NCBI RefSeq assembly: GCF_018325905.1
Contig: NZ_AP021901.1
Location: forward strand, 3,224,001 to 3,288,000
Source of the DNA: Pseudomonas sp. St316
Lineage (GTDB): Bacteria > Pseudomonadota > Gammaproteobacteria > Pseudomonadales > Pseudomonadaceae
Reading direction: 5' to 3'
DNA length: 64,000 nt
Shown: one piece after another, positions 10,145 through 20,090 of the stretch
Position numbering within the stretch: the first letter of the stretch is position 1
Layout: each line of letters starts with the position of its first letter
Made by a program: the position numbers and the translations under genes
Notes under the pieces: model-generated
Seen by the model: the letters and a program-made list of their open reading frames with translations, nothing else
Databases searched by the model: none
Told to the model about the DNA's origin: nothing

Positions 10145-10852
10145 TCAACCGCGACCAGAGAGAACCTCCGTGATGCTGCGGCGCTTGGCATTACGCTCGC
10201 TGGCGTGGATCAATTGCTCAAGGTCTTCCGGCGTGACGTCAAAGAATGCTTCCATTTGCGCCAAGGCCAGTTTCAGGTCTTCAGCCGTGATCGCCTGCCG
10301 ATCGACGGGCGAGTGGTCAGCCGGTATGACAGCCACCGGTTCGCTGGCTCGCTTCGGATAGCGCACCCGCGTCAGATTGTTATAGGCCAGCGCAAAGGCC
10401 AGCAGCCCGGAACCGGCCAGCATGGCCGCACCGACGACCTGCCAGTCCAAGGCAATGATAGACGGGGCGGCCAGCACCAGCGTCGCCGCCAGGGCGCCTG
10501 CCGGCGGGTGCAGGCAGCGCAGCCAGCACATCAACACCAGCGCCATGCCCGCTGCCAGGCAGGCGCTACCCAATGTGCGGCCCAATACATGGGCCACCAG
10601 CAGCGCCACGAGCGACGCACACAGGTAGCCGCCAACAATCGACCAGGGCTGGGCGAGGGCACCCGATGACACCGCAAACAACAGCACCGCCGAGGCGCCG
10701 AGAGGACCGATCAGGTGTTGCGCCACCTCAAGGCCAAACACCTGGCCACATAGCCAGACGCTGAACATCGTCCCCAGCGCCATGCCGATGGCGGCGCGGC
10801 TCCATTCGGTGGGACGGGTATTGATAGCGGCGGGAAACCAGCGAGAGAACAT
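10145..10852 (-). CDS. HPP-family membrane protein lacking CBS domains
   Basis: Integral membrane protein with the HPP-family core: LIGPLGASAVLLFAVSSGALAQPW near residue 50 and the name-giving LHPPAGALAATL near residue 120, with four to five hydrophobic helices. Many Pseudomonas homologues of about 380 residues carry tandem CBS domains after this core. Here the protein ends at about 235 residues, just where the first CBS domain would begin (RRSITEVLSGRG, then stop), so it looks C-terminally truncated or is a short form. The ATG at 10852 is preferred over an upstream TTG (10867). HPP proteins have been linked to nitrite transport in plant plastids; the bacterial role is uncertain. Confidence 0.75.
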   Translation of the reverse strand: MFSRWFPAAINTRPTEWSRAAIGMALGTMFSVWLCGQVFGLEVAQHLIGPLGASAVLLFAVSSGALAQPWSIVGGYLCASLVALLVAHVLGRTLGSACLAAGMALVLMCWLRCLHPPAGALAATLVLAAPSIIALDWQVVGAAMLAGSGLLAFALAYNNLTRVRYPKRASEPVAVIPADHSPVDRQAITAEDLKLALAQMEAFFDVTPEDLEQLIHASERNAKRRSITEVLSGRG

Positions 10853-11028
10853 TAAGCGCAAATCCAAAAAACGAACAAAAAAAGGGGCTTACGGGGGAGT
10901 CCCAGAAAGCCCTTTAAGTGTTCCAACAGTTGGGGGAGGAACGGTGCACAGTGTGCCGTTCACAGCCCTTGCTTACAAATTCATATAAATGCTGGTTGAG
11001 TGCATTAATTTTGAGGTAACGCCACAGC

Positions 11029-12408
11029 TCATGCGCTTCTCGAAACAGGGAACCACGTTTGCTGGGCAATGGGCAGGTTGCGCGACTGCCCGCGGCCCAT
11101 CGGGAAATAGGTGAAACCCTTGTCGGCCATGCGCTCCGGATCGAACAGGTTACGACCGTCAAAAATCACCGGAGTCTTGAGCCGTTGCTGGATCAGGTCG
11201 AAGTCCGGCGCCTTGAAGGGCTGCCATTCGGTGCAGATGACCAGCGCGTCGGCCCCCGGCAACACCGATTCCGGTGTGCCCATCAGCATGAGTCGGGGCT
11301 CGTCGGGGTAGAGCAATTGCGTCTGCTGCATCGCCTCCGGGTCGAACGCGCGGACGCTGGCGCCCGCGGCCCAAAGCGATTCCAGCAAGGTACGGCTCGG
11401 TGCGTCGCGCATGTCGTCGGTGTTGGGCTTGAAGGCCAGGCCCCACAGGGCGAAGGTCTTGCCGCGCAGGTCGCCCTGGTAGAACGCATTGATTCGCTCG
11501 AACAGCTTGTGTTTCTGCCGCCCGTTGATGGCTTCGACTGCTTGCAGCAGGTCGCTGGAGCAATGAGCCTGCTCGGCCGTGTGGATCAAGGCACGCATGT
11601 CCTTGGGAAAGCACGAGCCGCCGTAGCCGCAACCCGGGTAAATGAAGTGATAGCCAATGCGCGAGTCAGCGCCGATGCCCAGGCGCACGGACTCGATGTC
11701 GGCCCCCAGGTGCTCGGCCAGTTCGGCGATCTGGTTGATAAAACTGATCTTGGTCGCCAGCATGCCGTTGGCGGCGTATTTGGTCAGCTCGGCGCTGCGC
11801 AGGTCCATGAACAGGACCCGGTCGTGGTTGCGGTTGAACGGGGCGTAAAGGTCGCGCATGATTTCGCGCACTTCATCGCGCTCGCAGCCGATCACGATGC
11901 GATCCGGACGACGGCAATCGGCGACCGCCGAGCCTTCCTTGAGAAATTCGGGGTTGGAGACAATATCGAACTGCAGCAGGCGACTGGCCTTGAGCAGGCA
12001 TTTTTCGATGTGCGCCCGCAGAACGTCGCCGGTGCCCACCGGCACGGTGGACTTCTCCACCACAATGAGCGGTTGCTCGCGGTAGCGGGCGACGGCCTCG
12101 CCGACAGCCAGGACCTGGGTCAAATCTGCGCTGCCATCGTCCCGGGAAGGCGTGCCCACCGCGATAAACAGCACCTGGCCGTGCTGCACGGCGAGCTGTT
12201 CGTCGCAGGTGAAATGCAAACGGCCAGCCTCCAGGCCTTCACGCACCAGCGCGGCCAGGCCCGGCTCGTAAATGCTTACCTGGCCTTGGCGCAGGCTGTC
12301 GACCTTGCGCTCGTCTATGTCCATGCACACCACGTCATGGCCCACTTCGGCCAACACGGCGGCTTGTACCAAGCCCACATAGCCACTTCCGAATACACTG
12401 ATTTTCAT
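11029..12408 (-). CDS. ugd: UDP-glucose 6-dehydrogenase
   Basis: Oxidises UDP-glucose to UDP-glucuronate with two NAD, supplying exopolysaccharide and lipid A sugar pathways in the cytoplasm. The N-terminal NAD-binding motif is VFGSGYVGLVQAAVLAEVGHDV. EFLKEGSAV and the catalytic cysteine in YPGCGYGGSCFPKD are present, as is the C-terminal UDP-binding region (LWGLAFKPNTDDMRDAPS). The length of 459 residues is usual. Same strand as the three-gene group upstream but separated by 93 bp, so it may have its own promoter. Pseudomonads often carry two or more ugd paralogues, so this need not be the only copy. Confidence 0.93.
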   Translation of the reverse strand: MKISVFGSGYVGLVQAAVLAEVGHDVVCMDIDERKVDSLRQGQVSIYEPGLAALVREGLEAGRLHFTCDEQLAVQHGQVLFIAVGTPSRDDGSADLTQVLAVGEAVARYREQPLIVVEKSTVPVGTGDVLRAHIEKCLLKASRLLQFDIVSNPEFLKEGSAVADCRRPDRIVIGCERDEVREIMRDLYAPFNRNHDRVLFMDLRSAELTKYAANGMLATKISFINQIAELAEHLGADIESVRLGIGADSRIGYHFIYPGCGYGGSCFPKDMRALIHTAEQAHCSSDLLQAVEAINGRQKHKLFERINAFYQGDLRGKTFALWGLAFKPNTDDMRDAPSRTLLESLWAAGASVRAFDPEAMQQTQLLYPDEPRLMLMGTPESVLPGADALVICTEWQPFKAPDFDLIQQRLKTPVIFDGRNLFDPERMADKGFTYFPMGRGQSRNLPIAQQTWFPVSRSA

Positions 12409-12501
12409 GGTGGATTCCTTGGATCATTCCGAGCGAGCGACATGCACAGTCAGCGTTCGCCGCGGTGCGCTCGGTCCAGAGTAAGTCGGGGATGTTGCAG
12501 T

Positions 12502-13236
12502 TCACTTACAGCCCGGCGCTATATTCGTTTTCAGTGGAAGAAAGTAGGCGGCCCATCCGCTTGCCAGCAGCACCAGGTTCGCGCCATCGCGCAGCAGCAG
12601 GCGCCCCATGGCCCGTCGCAGCTGCCTGGCGCTGACGCGGCCGCGGGCAATGTCCCCGCGAGCAAAACCATGCAGATGCCGCAGGACATCGAAGGTCATC
12701 AGCGCCGATGCGGCCAAAAAATAGAAAATCCGCTGCCAATAGGGGACACCCAGCGCCTGGAGCAGATCGGCGGTGACGTGCTGATGAGCCACTTCTTCGG
12801 CGCAGTGCCAGCGCCACAGGCGTGTTTGCGGCGAGGCGCGGGTAGAAAGCAATCCACCACGGCGCAAGGCAATCCGCGAGGTGACGGCCGTCACATGCTC
12901 GAACGCCGCGGCCAGGGATAGCTGGGCATGGAGTGACAGTTTGGCACGCAGGGCATCGAGGTCCTTTTCGATCTCGCGTTCGTATTTCTTGACTTCAAAA
13001 CCCTGCTTTTCCAGTTGTTGGTTGTAGAGGCGATGGGCTCGCTGGTGGGCGCGTTCCTCGGCCACGAAGTTGCGTGACTGGTCAGCCAGTGTCGAGGTTG
13101 GCGGCAACTGCAAAGCGGATGACTCCACCACCGAAATCACAAATTGTTCGCCGGCAGGGAGCAGCACCGAAAAGGCATCGAACAGGTAGGTCCTGATCGG
13201 TGTGTCGTTCCAGAAGGGCTCGCAGTTGTTTTTCAT
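12502..13236 (-). CDS. Predicted metal-dependent hydrolase (PF10118-like)
   Basis: A 244-residue, mostly helical protein matching the PF10118 'predicted metal-dependent hydrolase' family. Conserved acidic and histidine residues occur in FWNDTP, FVAEERAHQRAH, AFEHVTAV and WHCAEEVAHQHV. These E-x2-H-type pairs resemble a di-iron, ferritin-like site, and the family's real chemistry is unknown. The C-terminus has a hydrophobic stretch (IFYFLAASALMTFDVL). It begins 3 bp after the desaturase stop, so the two are surely co-transcribed. That pairing suggests a role in lipid modification, but this is inference. Confidence 0.75.
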   Translation of the reverse strand: MKNNCEPFWNDTPIRTYLFDAFSVLLPAGEQFVISVVESSALQLPPTSTLADQSRNFVAEERAHQRAHRLYNQQLEKQGFEVKKYEREIEKDLDALRAKLSLHAQLSLAAAFEHVTAVTSRIALRRGGLLSTRASPQTRLWRWHCAEEVAHQHVTADLLQALGVPYWQRIFYFLAASALMTFDVLRHLHGFARGDIARGRVSARQLRRAMGRLLLRDGANLVLLASGWAAYFLPLKTNIAPGCK

Positions 13237-13239
13237 GGC

Positions 13240-14142
13240 TTATTTCCAGAGTCGGGGACCGAGTCGCATCCATGTCGCAACGAACGTGGGCAGCTCTGTC
13301 GTTCCACCGGGCTTGTCTTGGGCGAGCACCCTCGATTGTGCGTACGCGTGGAACCAGCGGGTTACCGGCGCATGATGGTGGGTGCGATGCAGTGAACGAT
13401 GCAGGATCAGCCAGGAGAGGGCCTTTGGCAGGCGCACGTCCGTGGTGATTTCACAGGGCGGGCGGCGCGGGCCTTGGGCCGCGATCCGTACACCATAGTG
13501 CTCGGCCTGCGTCAGCCAGAAATCCATCCAGGCAAACAGGCAATAAGGGAGTAGATAGACGCAGACGACCAGGCGAGGCACCTCATAGAGACCGAACGCC
13601 AGCGCCCCCGCCAAAACGACGATCAGGGCGTTGTTCCAGCGCCAGCGCCAGGCTGCGTTCGGCGGCAGGTAGCGGCGGGAGATCCTGTTGGTGGAGATCG
13701 CCACCCAGAGTTGCTCTGCGGCGCCCAGCAGGCTGATCCAGCGGGTCGGCCAGGTCTGTTCGTACATCAAGCCTTCGGGATCATCGGTCTGGCAGGTCTT
13801 GCGGTGGTGTTCGAGATGGAAGTAGCGGTAGCCCACGAAGTTGGCCGCAAAAATGCCCGCCGCGAACACGCCCACTGCGTCATTGAGGCGTGTGCCCACG
13901 AGGAACTGGCGATGCACGCCTTGATGCTTGATCTCCTGGACGCCGATCATCAGGATCGCCTGGAGCACGATCAGGGGGGCGACAGCCAGCCATACGAATG
14001 CCTCGTGCGTCGCCAGCCAGGCAATCGCGGCGGTATTCAGGACGCACAGCACCATGAACAGGTAGCTGGGAAGGTTGCTGTCCGATGAAGGCAAGGTTCC
14101 TTCACGCGCAGCGGCTACAGCCTGGGAGGTGTTCACAGGCAC
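13240..14142 (-). CDS. Fatty acid desaturase-like membrane enzyme
   Basis: Membrane di-iron desaturase family. Three histidine clusters are visible: HQGVHRQ, HLEHHRKT and LHRSLHRTHHHAP, with hydrophobic helices before and between them, as in the FADS superfamily. The length of 300 residues is on the short side but common. Two start options exist: GTG 14142, or GTG 14136, which overlaps the stop of the preceding gene in a GTGA arrangement and would give translational coupling. It lies inside a three-gene set with a GNAT-like gene upstream and a PF10118 gene downstream. The substrate may be an acyl chain or a carotenoid-like or sphingoid lipid; the sequence alone does not decide. Confidence 0.8.
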   Translation of the reverse strand: MPVNTSQAVAAAREGTLPSSDSNLPSYLFMVLCVLNTAAIAWLATHEAFVWLAVAPLIVLQAILMIGVQEIKHQGVHRQFLVGTRLNDAVGVFAAGIFAANFVGYRYFHLEHHRKTCQTDDPEGLMYEQTWPTRWISLLGAAEQLWVAISTNRISRRYLPPNAAWRWRWNNALIVVLAGALAFGLYEVPRLVVCVYLLPYCLFAWMDFWLTQAEHYGVRIAAQGPRRPPCEITTDVRLPKALSWLILHRSLHRTHHHAPVTRWFHAYAQSRVLAQDKPGGTTELPTFVATWMRLGPRLWK

Positions 14143-14921
14143 ACGAAGACCAGTTTTTTCATGCGTTGCAACCAGGGCAACGGAACTCTCTTCCAGATGA
14201 ACGAAAGGCCCGACAGCGGCACTTTGCCCTGGATCAGCACGCCGACATCCAGCGAAGGCTCATGGGGGAAGTAGTTGTCTTTGATGGCGACAATCTTGCG
14301 AAAGCCTTTTTTGAAGTAGTACCGCAACTGTGGGTCCAACGGCAGCCCCTGGCGTTTACTCAGGATGTAGTACGCCACCGTGAACCCCGGGTTTTTCGAG
14401 CGCCAATCCCTGAGGCCCGGGACAGGGGATCCCAGATAGATGACCGACCAACCTTGTTTCAGCGCGTAGGGCCAGAAGAACTCGAAAATCGCATTGGCCG
14501 CCTTCGGGTCGACGCTGCTCAGGCTGATGCCAAACAACGCATCCGTTCTGGCCGATTCGTCACCGTGCTGTTGGCTCACGCAGTCTGCCCAGGTCGGGCA
14601 CTGGCGAATATGATCGTGCCGGGTCGGTTTCATGAACAGCGATGCCCGGGCGGTGCCGCTGCGTGTGCAAAACGCACCGACACTCAGGGCAGGGAATGCG
14701 GCGATTCGGGAGGCCAGCATGGCGGCATCGGCACGCTGATCGTCCGTCCATTTCTTTTGTTCGAGTTCAAGCAACGAGGGGATGTCTGCACACGACAGGA
14801 ACCGAACACAGATTTCACGCTCACGGGACCTGTCGCTATTCTGCGCGTCATGCCTGTGTTCCCAATGATTCGGCGTTGTAGTCGGCGCGTCGGGCGCTCT
14901 GTTTTTCAGGAATGTTTGCAT
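14133..14921 (-). CDS. GNAT-like acyltransferase, uncharacterised
   Basis: A 262-residue protein that looks like a divergent GNAT-fold N-acyltransferase. An N-terminal strand-helix region (VRFLSCADIPSLLELEQKKW) leads to a central ISLSSVDPKAANAIFEFFWPYALKQGWSVIYLGSPVPGL segment that fits the acyl-CoA-binding part, and to a C-terminal YYILSKRQGLPLDPQLRYYFKKGF. No classic Q/R-x2-G-x-G/A loop is obvious, so the assignment is tentative. It is the first gene of the set and overlaps the desaturase start. The context suggests that it joins an acyl group to an amine or alcohol that the next two enzymes then modify, but this is a guess from neighbourhood. Confidence 0.5.
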   Translation of the reverse strand: MQTFLKNRAPDAPTTTPNHWEHRHDAQNSDRSREREICVRFLSCADIPSLLELEQKKWTDDQRADAAMLASRIAAFPALSVGAFCTRSGTARASLFMKPTRHDHIRQCPTWADCVSQQHGDESARTDALFGISLSSVDPKAANAIFEFFWPYALKQGWSVIYLGSPVPGLRDWRSKNPGFTVAYYILSKRQGLPLDPQLRYYFKKGFRKIVAIKDNYFPHEPSLDVGVLIQGKVPLSGLSFIWKRVPLPWLQRMKKLVFVCL

Positions 14922-15015
14922 CAGGCAGACGGCTCACCGATCGTGGGACGGGATCAATCGGTGCCCACGGTATGTCACCGGTGTGAATATCTGATGACGA
15001 AATGAATGGGGCGGC

Positions 15016-15936
15016 TCAGTTCATATCGAGTCGGTACCCGGCCGGTAATTGTGCGACAAATTCGCTGACCACTTCGCGGGTCAGGCTGACGATATCTTCC
15101 ACCCGTTCCATTCCCGCGCCGGTCCGCCAACTGGCCACGATGTCCATGACCGATGGCAGCGGCACACCGTCCACCAACGTCAATGTGCCGTGGGCCAGTT
15201 CGCCGACGACCAGCGCCGCGGGCATGGCGCCAATGCCAAAGCCGTCGCGAACCAGGCGGGTAATCGCCGAGGCCGAGTTCACGCAGTTGATGCGTGGCGA
15301 GACGATGTTGGCCGAATGCAGCAGGTTGAGAATGTCCTGGTGGGGGCGTGAGTTGCGCGAGAATGTCACGATGCGTTCCTGGGACAAGTCCTCCAGCGAC
15401 GCATAGGTGCGGTCATAGGCAGAGCCGGTGCGCACCACCCAGTGCATCGGGTAACGGGTCAGCAGTGCATTGCGCACGCTGTCCAGGCGCAGGATGTCGG
15501 TCTGGAAAATGATGTCCTGGTAGCCTTTTTCCAGTTGCGAGCACAGGTTGCTCGCGGTGTCGGCCGACAATTCGATTTCCAGGGCCGGGTAACATTCCAT
15601 CAGGCGTGTCACCAAGGGGCTGAGCCAGGTGTGGATCACCGTATCCATCGCACCGATGCGGATCCGGCCGCGCACCTGGCGCGGATCCTTGATCACGGCT
15701 TTCATGCTTTGCATGGTATCCATGATGCGCTCGGCGTACTCCAGCACGCGCTGGCCTTCGGAGGTCAGCGACACACCTTTGGAATCGCGCACGAACAGGC
15801 GCACGCCCATTTCGTCCTCCAGGGCGGCGATCCGACTGGAAATGGACGCCTGGGTGGTGAACAGCTTTTCCGCGGTGAGGCGAAAGCTCTTCAGGCGGGC
15901 GACCCAGACGAAGGTTTCGAGAAACTTGATGTTCAC
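15016..15936 (-). CDS. LysR-family transcriptional regulator (copy 1)
   Basis: A 306-residue LysR regulator with an N-terminal winged HTH (residues 1-60; [36 protein letters not shown]) and a periplasmic-binding-like effector domain. It is strikingly similar along its whole length to the LysR gene at 17596-18543: shared segments include [41 protein letters not shown] and [18 protein letters not shown]. The two genes bracket an NTF2-like gene and a DUF1445 gene, so they probably arose by duplication and control the module between and beside them. A REP pair separates this gene from the NTF2-like gene upstream. Confidence 0.9.
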   Translation of the reverse strand: MNIKFLETFVWVARLKSFRLTAEKLFTTQASISSRIAALEDEMGVRLFVRDSKGVSLTSEGQRVLEYAERIMDTMQSMKAVIKDPRQVRGRIRIGAMDTVIHTWLSPLVTRLMECYPALEIELSADTASNLCSQLEKGYQDIIFQTDILRLDSVRNALLTRYPMHWVVRTGSAYDRTYASLEDLSQERIVTFSRNSRPHQDILNLLHSANIVSPRINCVNSASAITRLVRDGFGIGAMPAALVVGELAHGTLTLVDGVPLPSVMDIVASWRTGAGMERVEDIVSLTREVVSEFVAQLPAGYRLDMN

Positions 15937-16000
15937 TTGGGCGGTTCCTTGGCGCTGTCATGGGAGCATGGAAACGGTGGCCTGGGGGAGTATCCCCACC

Positions 16001-16086
16001 TGTGGGAGCAAGGCTTGCCCGCGATAAGGCCAGCGCGGTCTCCCTGTGACCGAGGCGTCTGCATCGCGAGCAAGCTTTGCTCCCAC
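16001..16086. repeat. Inverted REP pair
   Basis: TGTGGGAGCAAGGCTTGCCC followed by GCGAT, and, about 35 bp later, CATCGCGAGCAAGCTTTGCT followed by CCCAC, form a facing REP doublet. It lies between the LysR gene and the NTF2-like gene, both on the minus strand. Confidence 0.85.
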
Positions 16087-16110
16087 GGATAAATCCCCTC
16101 GCCACAAGGA

Positions 16111-16671
16111 TCAGTGCCTGACGCTGCTTTCTTCATTGATTGGATTCATCACGAATTGGATCACGTCCTGAAACGCGCTTGAGTCCGGCGCGTTATCAAT
16201 AATCGCCTCAGGCCGGCACCATGGATAATCCAACTTCGATGCCCAGGCCATGATCATCGGCAAATCAGTCGCCGGCAGGGTCTTCATGTGTTCGATGGTG
16301 ATGGTCAGTCGCTTGGCCAGTCTCGACGCCGGATCGAACTGCCAGTCATACAGGCCACAACCGACGCGTGCCTCGCCGCTGTTCTTGTCGGACATTGCCA
16401 CCAGCCATTTGCACTGGAACGCCTCGGCGTTTGCCGGTGGCGGGGCGGCCAGGCAGAACGTATAGACGTTTTCGTAGGTCTGGCCAAAGCGACTGACCAA
16501 CACCTCGCCAATGGCGGTACGGCCTTCAACGTGGTCGGGAAACGTGATGGAGCCGGTGCGCACCACCATGTGCAGGATAGCATTCGGCGTGAAAGCCTGG
16601 TCCAGCAGGTGAGGGCGGTTGCTGTCCTTGGCGCTGATGTACTGTTGAATCGATCGCTGAGCGGTGTTCAT
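16111..16671 (-). CDS. NTF2-like / SnoaL-fold protein
   Basis: A 186-residue protein of the NTF2-like superfamily: helix-rich N-terminus ([29 protein letters not shown]) followed by a curved-sheet region ([32 protein letters not shown]). Members are small enzymes or ligand-binding proteins, often acting on ring compounds or polyketides, so function cannot be named from the fold. The ATG at 16671 is chosen because AAGGGA lies 7 bases upstream; an upstream extension reads poorly. It follows the DUF1445 gene on the same strand by about 40 bp and is likely co-transcribed with it. Confidence 0.7.
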   Translation of the reverse strand: MNTAQRSIQQYISAKDSNRPHLLDQAFTPNAILHMVVRTGSITFPDHVEGRTAIGEVLVSRFGQTYENVYTFCLAAPPPANAEAFQCKWLVAMSDKNSGEARVGCGLYDWQFDPASRLAKRLTITIEHMKTLPATDLPMIMAWASKLDYPWCRPEAIIDNAPDSSAFQDVIQFVMNPINEESSVRH

Positions 16672-16711
16672 CGTGTGTCCCTTCAAGTTGAAAAACAGCC
16701 TCGTCCGAGGT

Positions 16712-17503
16712 TTACAAATCACTGTTGCACAAGTCCGTCACCAGCATGCAGCCCGGGGCGTGGGTGATGCATAGCGGTGGACGCGAGGCCTGGACCACCG
16801 ATTGGGGTGTCACGCCGCAGGCCCAGAATACCGGAATCTCGTCCGCTTCCACCGGCACGGCATCGCCGTAATCCGGCGCGTCCAGGGATCGGATGCCGAT
16901 CAGTGACGGATCGCCGATGTGCACCGGGGCGCCGTGAACGTTGGGCATGCGCCCGGTAATCTGGATCGCCTGGATCGCCGCGGCGGCTTTCATCGGCCGC
17001 ATGGTCACCACCATTTTGCCAGACAGGCGAGCGGTGGGGCGTGTGTCGATGTTGGTCTGGAACATCGCGACATTGAGCCCCAACTCGATGTGCCGCAAAC
17101 GGATGCCGGCCTCCAGCAGGGGTTGTTCGAACGAGAACGAGCAGCCGAGAGCGAAGGCCACCAGGTCGTCCTGCCACAGGTGTTCGATGTCCAGCGGCGC
17201 TTCACTCAACTCGCCGTGGCGGTAGACGCGGTACTGAGGCACCTCGTGGCGGATATCGATGGCGGCGCCCAGGTTGCGGAAGAACGGATCACCTGGCTCG
17301 GTCACATCAAGCACCGGGCAGGCCTGGCGATTGAGTGTGCAGTAGCGCAGGAATTCATTGGCCCAGTCGCCGGGCAGAATCACGATATTGGCTTGCACGC
17401 GGCCCTGGCCCAGGCCACTGGTATGGCCCTGGTATTGGCCGGCGGCGATGTTTTGGCGCAGGGCCAGGGGTGTGCATTGCTGCAGTTGTTCGAAGGACAT
17501 CAT
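16712..17503 (-). CDS. DUF1445 / YcsI-family putative hydro-lyase
   Basis: A 263-residue protein of the DUF1445 family (annotated as putative hydro-lyase, YcsI family; related to the domain of mitochondrial D-glutamate cyclase). Family segments visible are [57 protein letters not shown] and the conserved FWACGVTPQ near the C-terminus. The ATG at 17503 has GGAGAG 7 bases upstream. It sits between two paralogous LysR genes and near an MFS carrier and an OprD porin. It therefore probably dehydrates or opens a small hydroxy or amino acid taken up by them. The substrate is unknown. Confidence 0.82.
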   Translation of the reverse strand: MMSFEQLQQCTPLALRQNIAAGQYQGHTSGLGQGRVQANIVILPGDWANEFLRYCTLNRQACPVLDVTEPGDPFFRNLGAAIDIRHEVPQYRVYRHGELSEAPLDIEHLWQDDLVAFALGCSFSFEQPLLEAGIRLRHIELGLNVAMFQTNIDTRPTARLSGKMVVTMRPMKAAAAIQAIQITGRMPNVHGAPVHIGDPSLIGIRSLDAPDYGDAVPVEADEIPVFWACGVTPQSVVQASRPPLCITHAPGCMLVTDLCNSDL

Positions 17504-17595
17504 GACGGGGCTCTCCAAGCGTTCGTTCGCTACTTTGAGAACACCGTGGCGATGACGTCCAACAAGGAATATTGCTACCCCGTGACAACTAAAAG

Positions 17596-18543
17596 TTATT
17601 CAAGAGCTGGTTGGCTGTTCAGCCCGGGAGCCGCCACAATGCGTTGCGGCCCGACATCAACGGCGTATTGGCTGACCACCTGGCGACTCATCTGGACGAT
17701 GTTCTCGATCAGTTCCAGGCCGACACCCGCGCGCCACGAGGCGACGACGTCGAGCTGGGGCAGGGCGGTGCCGGGTTCGAGCTGGATCAATTCGCCGCTG
17801 GCCAGGGGCTTGGCCACCAGCGCGGCGGGCAGGGCGCCAATGCCGAATCCGTCGCGAATCAATCGGGTCATGGCCGACACCGAGTTGACGCAACTGACCC
17901 TCGGCGCCGTTACCCCATGGGCGTACAACAGGTTGAGCACATCCTGGTGCGGTCGCGAATGCTTGACGAAGGTGATGATGCGCTCGCCGGCCATCTCCAG
18001 CAGCGACGCATAGGGGCGAGCATAGATCGACTGGCTGGCGGCGATCCAGTGCATGGGGTAGTGACCCAACTCCAGGTTGCGCACGCTTTCGTGGCGGACC
18101 AGATCGGTCTGGAACACGATGTCCAGGTAGCCTTTTTGCAGTTGGTCACAGAGATTGCGCGCGGCATCGGCGGTGATTTCGATTTCCACGGCGGGGAAGG
18201 CTTGCATCAGCATCGACATCAACGGGCTGAGCCAGGTGTGGATCACCGTATCCATCACGCCGATGCGCACCAAACCTTGCTGCGGGCTGGTGGTGTCCAG
18301 TGACTGCTTCAACGCCCGCTGCACTTCGAGCATCTGTTCGGCGTAGTCGAGCACCTTGAGGCCTTCGGGTGTCAGCGAAACCCCGCGTGAATCGCGCACG
18401 AACAGGCGCAGGCCCAATTCCTCTTCCAACGAAGCGATCCGACTGGAGATCGCTGCCTGGGTGCTGAACATCTTCTCGGCGGTGAGGCTGAAGCTCTGTA
18501 GCCGGGCGACCCAGACAAAGGTTTCGAGGAATTTGAGGTTCAT
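17596..18543 (-). CDS. LysR-family transcriptional regulator (copy 2)
   Basis: A 315-residue LysR protein with an N-terminal HTH ([36 protein letters not shown]) and an effector-binding domain, highly similar to the regulator at 15.0-15.9 kb. The ATG at 18543 begins MNLKFLETF, the usual LysR start, with AGAGAG upstream. It is divergent from the MFS transporter gene starting at 18785; the 240-bp gap between them is the natural place for its operator, a standard LysR arrangement. It probably controls the MFS-OprD pair and the DUF1445-NTF2 genes. Confidence 0.9.
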   Translation of the reverse strand: MNLKFLETFVWVARLQSFSLTAEKMFSTQAAISSRIASLEEELGLRLFVRDSRGVSLTPEGLKVLDYAEQMLEVQRALKQSLDTTSPQQGLVRIGVMDTVIHTWLSPLMSMLMQAFPAVEIEITADAARNLCDQLQKGYLDIVFQTDLVRHESVRNLELGHYPMHWIAASQSIYARPYASLLEMAGERIITFVKHSRPHQDVLNLLYAHGVTAPRVSCVNSVSAMTRLIRDGFGIGALPAALVAKPLASGELIQLEPGTALPQLDVVASWRAGVGLELIENIVQMSRQVVSQYAVDVGPQRIVAAPGLNSQPALE

Positions 18544-18784
18544 GAAGGCTCTCTGGGGGCGTGTGGTTCTTATGATTGCAATTGTTACTCCAGATCGGGC
18601 CTTCGGGTGCATCAAATTTTCTTATGTCCGATCTTGTATTTTTCCCGTTTGACGCCTTGCTGATTCGCCGCAAAGAATCCGCTCCACGACGCAGCCACTG
18701 CGTCCGCATCCCCAACGACAACGCCTTCACAAAAAAATAACGAGGCGTGTCCGTCATCTTCGCTTGCTGCCGCAGGAACCTTCC

Positions 18785-20080
18785 ATGGAAAAGACCATGA
18801 CTGACTGCGTAACCACCGGGACAGGGCGCACGGGCCCGTTCAGTTGGTACGGCCCCCTGTCGAAAAATGAAAAACGTACATTCTGGAGCTGCAAGATCGG
18901 CTATGCCCTGGACGGCATGGATACGCAGATGCTGAGTTTCGTCATCCCGACCCTGATCGCGACCTGGGGGATTTCCAAGGGGGATGCCGGCTTGATCGGT
19001 ACCTGCACGCTGCTGGCCTCGGCGGCCGGCGGTTGGATCGCCGGGATCCTGTCCGACCGTATCGGCCGGGTACGGACCCTGCAATTGACGGTCCTGTGGT
19101 TCGCATTCTTCACCTTCCTGTGTGGGCTGGCGCAGAACTACGAGCAATTGCTGGTGGCCCGGACTTTGATGGGCTTTGGCTTCGGCGGTGAATGGACTGC
19201 GGGGGCGGTGTTGATCGGCGAGGTGATCCGCTCCAGGGACCGTGGCAAAGCGGTGGGCATGGTACAGGCCGGATGGGCGCTGGGCTGGGGGCTGACGGCG
19301 CTGTTGTATGCCGGACTGTTCAGTTTCCTGCCGCCGGAAGACGCCTGGCGGGCATTGTTCATGATCGGCCTGGTACCGGCGTTGTTCGTGCTGGTGGTCC
19401 GTCGACTGGTCAAGGAGTCGGACACCTTCGAACATGCGGTGCGCGAGCGCCAGGCCAAGCCGGAACTGGGCTCTCGCTGGGCCTTCTTCGAGATCTTTGC
19501 CCCACGGATGCTCAGCACGACGTTGCGTGCTTCGCTGTTGACCACCGGTGCGCTGGGCGGCTACTACGCCATCACCACGTGGTTGCCGACCTACCTGAAA
19601 ACCGAGCGTGGCCTGAGCGTGCTTGGTACGGGCGGTTATCTTGCGATGGTCATCGTCGGTTCCTACGTCGGCTATGTGACCAGTGCGTTGCTGACCGATG
19701 CCATCGGCCGCAAGAAGAACTTCATCCTGTTCGCCATTGGGTCCATGGCAATCGTCCTGGCCTATACCCAACTGCCTATCGATAACACCTGGATGCTCTG
19801 GCTGGGCTTTCCACTGGGTTTCTTCGCCTCGGGCATCTTCGCTGGCATGGGCGCGTTCCTGACCGAATTGTTTCCCACCCGTATGCGCGGGTCGGGGCAG
19901 GGCTTCTGCTACAACGCCGGGCGTTCCATTGCGGCGCTGTTCCCATTGTTCATCGGCGCGTTGAGCAACACCTTGCCCATCGGCACCGGGATCGGCGTGT
20001 TCGCCGCTGGCGCCTATGGCGTGGTGATCCTGGCGGCATTGAGCCTGCCAGAAACTCGCGGCAGAGAGCTCGAGTCCTGA
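18785..20080 (+). CDS. MFS transporter (sugar-acid / aromatic-acid type)
   Basis: Twelve-helix major facilitator of 431 residues. The helix 1 motif YALDGMDTQMLSFVIPTL, with charged residues in the membrane, is typical of organic-acid MFS carriers. DRIGRVRTLQL is the loop 2-3 signature (G-x3-D-x-x-G-R variant), and DAIGRKKNFILF is its repeat in the C-terminal half. ATG 18785 is preferred to the upstream ATG because AGGAACC lies in good position. Transcribed away from a LysR gene and followed 120 bp later by an OprD porin. The substrate is probably a small hydroxylated or aromatic carboxylate, inferred from family and context. Confidence 0.88.
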   Translation: MEKTMTDCVTTGTGRTGPFSWYGPLSKNEKRTFWSCKIGYALDGMDTQMLSFVIPTLIATWGISKGDAGLIGTCTLLASAAGGWIAGILSDRIGRVRTLQLTVLWFAFFTFLCGLAQNYEQLLVARTLMGFGFGGEWTAGAVLIGEVIRSRDRGKAVGMVQAGWALGWGLTALLYAGLFSFLPPEDAWRALFMIGLVPALFVLVVRRLVKESDTFEHAVRERQAKPELGSRWAFFEIFAPRMLSTTLRASLLTTGALGGYYAITTWLPTYLKTERGLSVLGTGGYLAMVIVGSYVGYVTSALLTDAIGRKKNFILFAIGSMAIVLAYTQLPIDNTWMLWLGFPLGFFASGIFAGMGAFLTELFPTRMRGSGQGFCYNAGRSIAALFPLFIGALSNTLPIGTGIGVFAAGAYGVVILAALSLPETRGRELES

Positions 20081-20090
20081 CCACCCGTGA

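Noticed and set aside
11059..12921. Plus-strand open frame of 620 codons opposite ugd
   Set aside because: Antisense shadow; ugd motifs on the minus strand are complete.
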